Source: Candidatus Nanohalarchaeota archaeon (GTDB lineage: Archaea; EX4484-52). Taken from it: a stretch of DNA of 7,232 bases. Where the stretch lies: assembly GCA_003660905.1 (NCBI GenBank), contig QMVB01000049.1, positions 1 to 7,232 on the forward strand, read 5' to 3'. How positions within the stretch are numbered: the first letter of the stretch is position 1; each line of letters starts with the position of its first letter. Below, one piece after another: positions 1-4,771 of the stretch. A model generated the notes under the pieces. That model ran no database searches, had not been told where the DNA came from, and saw only the letters and a list, made by a program, of their open reading frames with translations. A program made the translations under genes and the position numbers.

Positions 1-16
1 AAAGAAAAACAGCAAC

Positions 17-24
17 TATAAATA
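17..24 (+). promoter_or_regulatory. Archaeal TATA box for the first genes
   Basis: TATAAATA is preceded by a purine-rich stretch (positions 1-15, mostly A and G) that could serve as a BRE. The box centre lies about 26 nt upstream of the ATG at 47, the usual TATA-to-start-site distance in archaea. The downstream ORF may therefore be translated from a leaderless or nearly leaderless transcript. No Shine-Dalgarno match is visible before 47, which agrees with that reading. This rests on one AT-rich site, so it is moderate evidence only. Confidence 0.5.
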
Positions 25-46
25 ATTTTATCGTATAAAATGGTAA

Positions 47-235
47 ATGGTAAAAAAAGTCAAATTCTTAAAAGAAAGAAAAATAACAATGTCTTTCTTA
101 AAAAGAGAACAGGAAAATGCCTTTGAAAACAACAACATGCCTCTATTAAAATTAATCTCAAAGCAGATTAAATTTAGAAAAAAACAAAAATTATATAAGC
201 ATAACAAAACAAAATTAACCTATGAGAAGAAATAA
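47..235 (+). CDS. Small basic hypothetical protein (62 aa)
   Basis: I do not recognise this protein. It is Lys-rich (about 19 Lys in 62 residues) and almost without cysteine, and residues 15-55 could form an amphipathic helix. Its 3' end overlaps the start of the transglutaminase-like gene by 14 bp in another frame, so the two could be translationally coupled. Support for the start at 47 comes from the TATA box at 17-24, which puts transcription onset near this ATG. A second in-frame ATG at 89 would give a 48-residue product. The sequence is A-rich and could be open by chance, so reality is uncertain. Confidence 0.45.
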   Translation: MVKKVKFLKERKITMSFLKREQENAFENNNMPLLKLISKQIKFRKKQKLYKHNKTKLTYEKK

Positions 236-1250
236 ATCAATTAATTCCCCCTTTGCACTTATCATAGTTTTATTACTGGCTCTCATAGCCAGTGCATTAA
301 TTTTAATTATACCGAAACCACCGCAACTCCTCTACTGCCTCGACTCCCAAAATATATCAGACGGAACGCAATGCTCTCCAACTTCATTCTGTGAAAATGG
401 CACATGCCATCCTTTATACTGCACTTCTTATGAATCAACTCCCCGATACTGCAAAACCAACTTTATAGCAGTATGCCCTAAATGCCAAGACGGAGTCTGG
501 CAGGAAGAACCCATCTACTGTCAGCAAGGAGAATACTGTCTCAATGGCAAATGTATAGCTCCGTATAGCGACACCTGCGGAGACAGCATCTGCACTGTAG
601 GCGAAGACTGCTTTAAGGACTGCGGTTCTATCTCATCTTGGGATAAATACACCAAAGCCATATCTGAAACAGAAGGCATAGACCAATACTTAGAATCATC
701 AAAATACTACGACTACAGCAACCCAACAATAAGAAAAATAATAGCAGACATAGAAGCAAAATACCACCCTACAACACCATACGAATATATGAAAGATGCA
801 ACAAATTATCTATTCCATACATTTGATTATGTTTGGGGAGGAGTATCATGCCCAGAAACAGCAGAAGAAGTATTGCAGAGAGGCACAGGCAACTGCGTGG
901 ACTTCTCCGTCATTTTAATCTCCCTAATGAGAGCCAAAGGCATCCCTGCACGGCAGATTGAAGGTTGCGTAAGCCATGATAAATGGCAGTGTCAGCCTTA
1001 TGCATTATACGGCAGATTAGATATGGAAGAAATTAAATTAAGAGCCGGAAACATTAACGAACAGCAACCATTAGGTCATAGCTGGGTAGAAATATACACA
1101 CCAGATGAAGGCTGGAAAACAGCAGACCCAACAGTAGGCGACTGGATAAGCCATAATTGCATCGGCTACCACAAAATAAGCCACTCAATTAATGAAGAGA
1201 AATGCTATATCAAAAACTACAATGAAGTAGAATTTTGTCGAGGATACTAA
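222..1250 (+). CDS. Membrane-anchored transglutaminase-like protein with Cys-rich stalk
   Basis: This 342-residue protein has three parts. Residues 11-30 are a strongly hydrophobic signal anchor after a basic N-terminus (MRRNK), placing the rest outside the cell. Residues 39-135 hold about 15 cysteines in short repeats, ending in a CGDSICTVGEDC module (119-130) of the CGDG type. Residues about 185-312 look like a transglutaminase-like cysteine protease/peptidase fold: the nucleophile is in GTGNCVDFS (Cys225), the His in LGHSWVEIY (His286) and the Asp in ADPT (Asp302), in the family's order and spacing. Members may cleave or cross-link peptide bonds; the substrate here is unknown. Seven further cysteines lie in or after the catalytic domain. 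No Shine-Dalgarno is seen at 222, and the start overlaps the upstream ORF. Domain assignment is confident; function and substrate are inference. A role in processing or cross-linking the Cys-rich surface proteins encoded downstream is possible. Confidence 0.9.
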   Translation: MRRNKSINSPFALIIVLLLALIASALILIIPKPPQLLYCLDSQNISDGTQCSPTSFCENGTCHPLYCTSYESTPRYCKTNFIAVCPKCQDGVWQEEPIYCQQGEYCLNGKCIAPYSDTCGDSICTVGEDCFKDCGSISSWDKYTKAISETEGIDQYLESSKYYDYSNPTIRKIIADIEAKYHPTTPYEYMKDATNYLFHTFDYVWGGVSCPETAEEVLQRGTGNCVDFSVILISLMRAKGIPARQIEGCVSHDKWQCQPYALYGRLDMEEIKLRAGNINEQQPLGHSWVEIYTPDEGWKTADPTVGDWISHNCIGYHKISHSINEEKCYIKNYNEVEFCRGY

Positions 1251-1354
1251 TATCTTCTCCCTTTCCTTGTTCCTTTCGGATTCTTGCATCCTCCACGCCC
1301 AAAATTGCCTCTTCCTCTTCCACTTCCATCCCTAAGTGGCCTTCCTTTTTTCAT
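1247..1354 (-). CDS. Small Gly/Arg-rich basic protein (35 aa)
   Basis: A minus-strand gene encodes 35 residues with an RG/GR-rich core (SGRGRGNFGRGG) and a basic tail (NPKGTRKGRRY); it has one cysteine and no acidic residue other than Asp9. I know no function; the composition suggests nucleic-acid binding. The frame stays open upstream to an ATG at 1456, but that extension is hydrophobic and unlike the rest. I prefer the ATG at 1354, because TTTATAAA at 1376-1383 is centred 25.5 nt upstream, exactly what a leaderless archaeal transcript needs. Its stop overlaps the stop of the transglutaminase-like gene by 2 bp on the opposite strand. The plus strand here is pyrimidine-rich (1254-1287), so it could also help terminate transcription arriving from 222-1250. 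Confidence 0.55.
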   Translation of the reverse strand: MKKGRPLRDGSGRGRGNFGRGGCKNPKGTRKGRRY

Positions 1355-1375
1355 AAAAAATAATAAAACTAAATC

Positions 1376-1383
1376 TTTATAAA
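1376..1383. promoter_or_regulatory. Palindromic TATA box, possibly bidirectional
   Basis: TTTATAAA is its own reverse complement. On the minus strand its centre is 25.5 nt from the ATG at 1354, fitting a leaderless start. On the plus strand the predicted start site is near 1405, giving a short 13 nt leader before the ATG at 1418. The minus-strand flank (TTAAAAG before the box) looks more like a BRE than the plus-strand flank (TAAATC), so minus-strand firing may be stronger. The geometry is seen directly; bidirectional use is inference. Confidence 0.55.
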
Positions 1384-1417
1384 CTTTTAATTTAAATAAG
1401 AGTAGTAAGTAATTATT

Positions 1418-1849
1418 ATGACTAACCCAAAACCAAAAGGATGGAAAGGCGACCACACCAGACCTGTCTTAGCAGGTCTAAAAGGCAGAAGAAGAATACC
1501 CAATCAATTTTGGAAGCAGGAATTTAAAAGAGACATTGAAGAAAAATTACGGGCGTCTACTAAAGAATACAATAAATACAAAAAAACAAATAATATAATA
1601 TATTTACAGCAGGCAGGCAATAAACTATTCAGCATAGTAGAGCATCTATTGATGATAAAATATAATTTTAGAACAAAAAACTATCAAACAATACGCAATA
1701 GGGTTAAGGACAACAAAGAAGATAGATTATTGTTAAGAGATGTGGCACAGCTCCATTATTTTTTCTACGATGCGGAATTGCAGATGGATAAAGAATATGC
1801 AGAAGACTACTACATCGATATAAAAAATAGAATTAAATTAAGATTATGA
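1418..1849 (+). CDS. PaREP1/HEPN-like helical protein, paralogue A (143 aa)
   Basis: This all-alpha-looking protein begins with a Gly/Lys/Arg-rich leader (residues 1-26, GWKGDH then AGLKGRRR) that its paralogue lacks. The core (about 28-143) matches the paralogue at 2666-3034, with the identical run IYLQQAGNKLFSI at 61-73. The C-terminal motif RDVAQLHYFFYDAEL (107-121) resembles the LHxxFYxG motif I recall from PaREP1-type HEPN proteins of archaea. It also contains R107-x5-H113, fitting the Rx4-6H motif of HEPN ribonucleases. Family assignment is from memory and pattern, not a search. If right, it may be an RNase, or the nucleotidyltransferase-partner type of HEPN protein, but no partner gene is visible. 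It opens a tight run of small genes; the TATA box at 1376-1383 lies 42 nt upstream of the ATG. Confidence 0.75.
   Translation: MTNPKPKGWKGDHTRPVLAGLKGRRRIPNQFWKQEFKRDIEEKLRASTKEYNKYKKTNNIIYLQQAGNKLFSIVEHLLMIKYNFRTKNYQTIRNRVKDNKEDRLLLRDVAQLHYFFYDAELQMDKEYAEDYYIDIKNRIKLRL
1510..1664 (+). repeat. Direct repeat, copy 1 (paralogue duplication)
   Basis: This stretch matches 2704-2858 gap-free at a constant offset of 1194 bp. It includes identical runs of 28 nt (1563-1590 against 2757-2784), 23 nt (1601-1623 against 2795-2817) and 20 nt (1510-1529 against 2704-2723). Similarity fades toward both gene ends, so this is the conserved nucleotide core of the paralogous genes. It indicates fairly recent duplication, or gene conversion limited to the 5' half of the core. 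Confidence 0.85.
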
Positions 1850-1850
1850 A

Positions 1851-1855
1851 GTGAT
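1851..1855 (+). promoter_or_regulatory. Shine-Dalgarno GTGAT that fixes the start at 1860
   Basis: GTGAT complements the AUCAC of the archaeal 16S 3' end and sits 4 nt before the ATG at 1860. The GTG at 1851 is in frame and open, so a longest-ORF call would wrongly start there. The same GTGATAATTATG arrangement occurs at 3043-3054, and GTGATAATATG on the minus strand before 6823. The site begins 1 nt after the upstream gene's stop. Confidence 0.75.
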
Positions 1856-1859
1856 AATT

Positions 1860-2177
1860 ATGCCATACAAAAGAATAGGAAGAAAAATATACACCAAAAG
1901 AACAGGAACATGGAAGCTAAAGCAAACCTGCACATCTATACATAACGCAAAGAGTGCATTAAGATTATTAAATCAAATTGAGGCAAAAACTATGAAAAAA
2001 ATAAAAAGAACACCAGTATTGACAAAAACAGGCGCATACATAAGACTAAACAACAAAAAAATCTACTTCAAAACAGAAGCCCAATTAAGAAGAACGCACC
2101 CGGAAGTCAAGTTAGTCTATCGAAGAAAGCACAGCAAAGACTATCTAAGAGCGATGAGGTTATACAAGAAAAGATGA
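1860..2177 (+). CDS. Small basic hypothetical protein (105 aa)
   Basis: I cannot name a family. The protein is very basic (Lys, Arg) with one cysteine and no signal or membrane segment. Residues 1-42 form a compact module: two short strands around MPYKRIGRKIYTK and GTWKLKQT, then a helix NAKSALRLLNQIEA. Similar short 'MPY...G..IY.K..GKWK' openings are, from memory, common in proteins of phages and archaeal elements. The second half holds IRLNNKKIYFKT followed by a basic helical tail ending in LYKKR. Nucleic-acid binding is plausible but unproven. The start at 1860 rather than the in-frame GTG at 1851 is chosen because that GTG is part of the Shine-Dalgarno. It follows paralogue A by 10 nt and precedes the next gene by 4 nt, so co-transcription is likely. 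Confidence 0.8.
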   Translation: MPYKRIGRKIYTKRTGTWKLKQTCTSIHNAKSALRLLNQIEAKTMKKIKRTPVLTKTGAYIRLNNKKIYFKTEAQLRRTHPEVKLVYRRKHSKDYLRAMRLYKKR

Positions 2178-2181
2178 TATT

Positions 2182-2466
2182 ATGAAAAGAGGAATATTTA
2201 GAAGAGGAACAAGAAAAGAAGAAAAGAAAATGCTATACTTGTTTCAAGTAAATTTTGAAGAATTAAATAAAGTATATATCACAAAAAAAGGAAAGAAAAT
2301 GTTTTTTGTGAGAATCTCTGATGGAACTATTGAAGTTGCAAATAGATGGGGTGATACTGTGGGCAGAAGTCCTCTTGGCGGAAGTAGATTGTATTGGAGA
2401 GGGAGGAACGGGAGTTACAGAGAATTAACAGTTGAAGAAGAAAAAGCAGTAAGAGGAAGATTATGA
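2182..2466 (+). CDS. Hypothetical protein with beta-rich core (94 aa)
   Basis: I do not recognise this protein. After a basic N-terminal stretch (KRGIFRRGTRKEEKK), residues 18-56 alternate hydrophobic and polar residues as expected of several beta strands (LYLFQVNF, NKVYITKK, KMFFVRISDGTIEVANRWG). A Gly/Arg-rich loop (61-79) and a short acidic helix (ELTVEEEKAV) follow. It has no cysteine, signal or membrane segment, so it is probably cytoplasmic or internal to a particle. An in-frame ATG at 2230 (residue 17) would remove the basic leader. TGAT, overlapping the stop of the upstream gene, may act as Shine-Dalgarno. Its own stop overlaps the next start as ATGA, which suggests translational coupling. 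Confidence 0.75.
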   Translation: MKRGIFRRGTRKEEKKMLYLFQVNFEELNKVYITKKGKKMFFVRISDGTIEVANRWGDTVGRSPLGGSRLYWRGRNGSYRELTVEEEKAVRGRL

Positions 2467-2663
2467 AATCAGAAAAATATAAAGGATATACAATAACTTT
2501 TCATTCCAGCAAAGATAGGCACAAGCAAGCAAAAATAGGTGCAAAGATACCAAAAATATCTAAAAGAATTTTTGTCTCATTGAGAAGCACAAAAGAAAGG
2601 GCACTAAAAGATGCAAAAATTTTTATAAATTTTTATATCAAAGATAAAAAAAGGAGACGGTAG
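2463..2663 (+). CDS. Small basic hypothetical protein (66 aa)
   Basis: This 66-residue protein has a likely beta-beta-beta-alpha layout: strands around GYTITFH, KIGAKIPK and KRIFVSLR, then the helix TKERALKDAKIFINFYI and a basic tail ending in RRR. The closing pattern (S/T-K-E-x-A-L-x-x-A-K-x-F-I) resembles small DNA-binding folds seen at integrase N-termini and in phage proteins; this is pattern memory and weak. It overlaps the upstream gene by 4 bp (ATGA), so reinitiation after termination is likely. TTTATAAA within its 3' part may drive the following gene. Confidence 0.75.
   Translation: MKSEKYKGYTITFHSSKDRHKQAKIGAKIPKISKRIFVSLRSTKERALKDAKIFINFYIKDKKRRR
2622..2629 (+). promoter_or_regulatory. 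Internal TATA box for paralogue B
   Basis: TTTATAAA within the preceding gene predicts a start site near 2651, just before the GGAG at 2653-2656 and the ATG at 2666. The box lies 44 nt upstream of the ATG; paralogue A has the same octamer 42 nt upstream of its own ATG. A second AT-rich match (TTTATATC, 2632-2639) follows. In such AT-rich coding sequence chance matches are possible, so this is tentative. Confidence 0.35.
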
Positions 2664-2665
2664 TA

Positions 2666-3034
2666 ATGTTGCAAAAACAAATGCAAAGAACAAAAATTCC
2701 ATATTGGAAGCAGGAATTTAAAAAAGATATAGAAAGAAAAATGCAGGCATCCACTCAAGAATACAATAAATACAAAAAAACAAAAAAAACAATCTATTTA
2801 CAGCAGGCAGGCAATAAGCTTTTTAGCATAACAGAAAACTATATGATGATTAAATACGGAAAAAGAAAATTCAGCTATAAATCTATATATGATTTAGTTA
2901 AATCCGATGAAAGAGACGAAGAATTGCTAAGAGAAGCATTAAATCTTCATTATTTTTTTTATAATGGTAAATTGCATATGCCAATATGGATGGCAGTAAG
3001 AGATTATAAAAAAGTAAGGGATAAATTAAATTAA
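2666..3034 (+). CDS. PaREP1/HEPN-like helical protein, paralogue B (122 aa)
   Basis: This is a shorter paralogue of the 1418-1849 product: the Gly/Arg-rich leader is missing, and homology starts at residue 10 (IPYWKQEFK). It shares EYNKYKKT, IYLQQAGNKLFSI and HYFFY with its sister. The motif REALNLH (89-95) keeps R-x5-H, with FYNGKL directly after it, as in PaREP1-type HEPN proteins. The C-terminus ends in a helix VRDYKKVRDKL. If it is a HEPN protein, Arg89 and His95 would be the RNase active-site pair. GGAG at 2653-2656 is its Shine-Dalgarno, 9 nt from the ATG. Genes A and B bracket three unrelated small genes, so the duplication was not simply tandem or was followed by insertion. Family call is from pattern; a plain structural role remains possible. 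Confidence 0.78.
   Translation: MLQKQMQRTKIPYWKQEFKKDIERKMQASTQEYNKYKKTKKTIYLQQAGNKLFSITENYMMIKYGKRKFSYKSIYDLVKSDERDEELLREALNLHYFFYNGKLHMPIWMAVRDYKKVRDKLN
2704..2858 (+). repeat. Direct repeat, copy 2 (paralogue duplication)
   Basis: This is the second copy of the 1510-1664 core, in the same orientation 1194 bp downstream and aligned without gaps. The pair could recombine, which would delete the three intervening small genes and leave one hybrid HEPN-like gene. Confidence 0.85.
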
Positions 3035-3042
3035 AGATTAAA

Positions 3043-3047
3043 GTGAT
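3043..3047 (+). promoter_or_regulatory. Shine-Dalgarno GTGAT that fixes the start at 3052
   Basis: GTGAT lies 4 nt upstream of the ATG at 3052. As at 1851, the in-frame GTG opens a longer ORF by three codons (reading M/V-I-I), but it is the ribosome-binding site itself. The start at 3052 also gives a better signal peptide. Confidence 0.75.
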
Positions 3048-3051
3048 AATT

Positions 3052-4575
3052 ATGAAATCAACAACAATAATAATAATAATGCTGGCGCTATTTCTGTTCG
3101 TCCCTTTCTGCTCAGCAACTAATGATGGAGTAAATATAAACTCAGCAATAATTACAACAGATATAAGGGATGCCAACTGGCTGGAGTCAATTCAATGCAA
3201 ATACAATTTAATAGATAATTGCGCAGAAGGGGAAGACGGATACCTTATCATAGAAACTCCTTTAGAGGCAATAACAGATTATTATTTCAAGGATATGTAT
3301 GTGGATGTAGGAGAGAAGGCATATTTTTGTGCAGAGATAACATGGGATTATGCCTCTTATTTGAGTGATAAGAATACCTGTGGAGCAACCCTATATACAA
3401 GCACCCTTGCAAATACAGGTGGATGCAGTGCAGATATATCCCCCAGTTATTATATGTTGCGTAAACAATACAGACCTGATGGAGCAACAACCACAGTATT
3501 ATCAACTTTTTCAACACCGCATCAATTTGGGGATACATGGAAAGTTTGCAGTAATTTTTATCCTGTAGCAGGAAGTTATGTTATTACCTATCCAACCATA
3601 CTAACCAAACCGCCAACTTCTGCATGGAGAACTAATTTTATTAATTACGGTGCAAAATATGCCTATGACAAAGACACTTCTGTTACAGGAATTATTGCTT
3701 ATGCCTCACAGCAATATTCGGTTTTTGTAACCGCAACGCCAGCAGACAAATGCAAAGATGTAACATGCCCGAATAAATGTCAGGGAGACTATGTTTACCA
3801 TTACCAATGCAACCCCTCTACAGGAAACTGCGATTATAGTTCAAGTACATCATGCAAAGGATATGGATGTTCAGGCGGAGTATGCAATACAGCGCCAGTT
3901 TCATACTGCGGAGATAACATAAAAAATGCAGGTGAAGAATGCGATGGTACGGCAGGCGTACCCGAGCATTATGTATGCCTATCCGATTGTACATTAAAAT
4001 ACATTCCTTATTGCGGGGACGGCACATGCGACCCGAATGAAGATTACACAGGATGTCCTGCCGACTGTTCAGACCCATGCGCAGAAGTAACATGCCATGA
4101 TTACTGTGAAGGCAACACAGCAAAATATGCAGGGCAATGCAATCCATCCACAGGAGAATGCATGTATCAATCTCAAGTATGCGATGACAGATGCGTTGAA
4201 GGCGTATGCGAAGGGCAAATAGATAAATGCACAGGAGTAACACCAAAGGAAGACCACTGCATAGGAAATGTAAGGCAATATGGCGGAAGTTGCGACCCAG
4301 CTTCTGGTTTATGGGTATACGATACAGAATTATGCCCTAATGCATGCATATCTGGCGTATGCACAGGTGGAAGTTGTACTTATGATATAGACTGCAACGA
4401 CAACAATCCCGACACAACAGATAAATGCACAAGCGGAGTATGCGCCAACACGCCAATTGAAGAAAATGAATTGGGATTCTTAATCACAGTAGGACTCATG
4501 GGAATTGCCTTAATTTTCGGTGTAGTTTATATAATTAAAAAGTCTAAAAAGAAAGTAAGGAGAAAAAGGAGATAA
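3052..4575 (+). CDS. Secreted, C-terminally anchored Cys-rich protein (507 aa)
   Basis: Residues 1-22 are a signal peptide (hydrophobic 5-19, likely cut after the SAT region). Residues 23-230 form an N-terminal domain that looks beta-rich and has six cysteines. Residues 233-465 carry about 34 cysteines. A module of about 45 residues occurs three times (233-278, 342-386, 392-437): D-x-C-x-x-V-T, then CNPSTGxCxY (or CDPASG), then a C-x(3)-C-x(2)-G-V-C end; the third copy has lost two cysteines. Between copies one and two, 286-339 matches DUF4215-like Cys repeats (CGDNIKNAGEECDG) and a CGDGTCDPNED...CPADC module. DCNDNNPDTTDKCTSGVC (448-464) is a further Cys-repeat type. A transmembrane helix (475-495) and the basic tail KKSKKKVRRKRR follow, giving an N-out, C-in topology. 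GTGAT provides the ribosome site. Likely a surface adhesin or virion spike; the partner is unknown. Confidence 0.88.
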   Translation: MKSTTIIIIMLALFLFVPFCSATNDGVNINSAIITTDIRDANWLESIQCKYNLIDNCAEGEDGYLIIETPLEAITDYYFKDMYVDVGEKAYFCAEITWDYASYLSDKNTCGATLYTSTLANTGGCSADISPSYYMLRKQYRPDGATTTVLSTFSTPHQFGDTWKVCSNFYPVAGSYVITYPTILTKPPTSAWRTNFINYGAKYAYDKDTSVTGIIAYASQQYSVFVTATPADKCKDVTCPNKCQGDYVYHYQCNPSTGNCDYSSSTSCKGYGCSGGVCNTAPVSYCGDNIKNAGEECDGTAGVPEHYVCLSDCTLKYIPYCGDGTCDPNEDYTGCPADCSDPCAEVTCHDYCEGNTAKYAGQCNPSTGECMYQSQVCDDRCVEGVCEGQIDKCTGVTPKEDHCIGNVRQYGGSCDPASGLWVYDTELCPNACISGVCTGGSCTYDIDCNDNNPDTTDKCTSGVCANTPIEENELGFLITVGLMGIALIFGVVYIIKKSKKKVRRKRR

Positions 4576-4581
4576 TATATT

Positions 4582-4767
4582 ATGGGAAAAGGAGTAACAT
4601 TGGTTTATCAGATAGGCAGAATATACAAAATAAATGGAAAATATCAGAGGGTAATAAAAACACGAACCTACCAAAAAAAGAACGGTCTAATGGGTGAAAA
4701 AGTAACATTTTTATTTAGAGGTAAAGAAACACAACGAGAACAACAATATAGAAAAAGAAAGCAATAA
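4582..4767 (+). CDS. Small basic hypothetical protein (61 aa)
   Basis: This 61-residue, cysteine-free protein is strongly basic and ends in a charged tail (REQQYRKRKQ). It lacks a signal or membrane segment. The start of the chain (VYQIGRIYKINGKYQRVIKTRTY) suggests two or three beta strands, and the IGR-IY-GK pattern faintly recalls the opening of the 1860-2177 product; that similarity may be chance. It has a good Shine-Dalgarno (GGAGAT, 4568-4573) overlapping the stop of the large upstream gene, and the next gene starts 4 nt after its stop. Its fixed place between two surface-protein genes argues that it is real and co-expressed with them. Function unknown. Confidence 0.7.
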   Translation: MGKGVTLVYQIGRIYKINGKYQRVIKTRTYQKKNGLMGEKVTFLFRGKETQREQQYRKRKQ

Positions 4768-4771
4768 TATT

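Noticed and set aside
40..126. Alternative 28-residue ORF from the ATG at 40
   Set aside because: It is short, Lys/Asn-rich and without any recognisable feature. The ATG at 47 fits the TATA spacing as well and opens a longer frame.
1355..1456. N-terminal extension of the minus-strand RG-rich gene to the ATG at 1456
   Set aside because: The added 34 residues are hydrophobic and unlike the rest, overlap the start of the plus-strand gene at 1418, and would place the TATA box inside the gene.
3052..3114. Lipoprotein signal in the 507-residue protein (VPFC at 17-20)
   Set aside because: The residues before the cysteine do not fit a lipobox (no small residue at -1), and the protein already has a C-terminal membrane anchor.
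3818..4364. Minus-strand ORFs opposite the Cys-rich domain of the 507-residue protein
   Set aside because: They are antisense shadows of regular Cys codons (TGC read as GCA), with no ribosome site or promoter and odd Leu/His/Cys composition.
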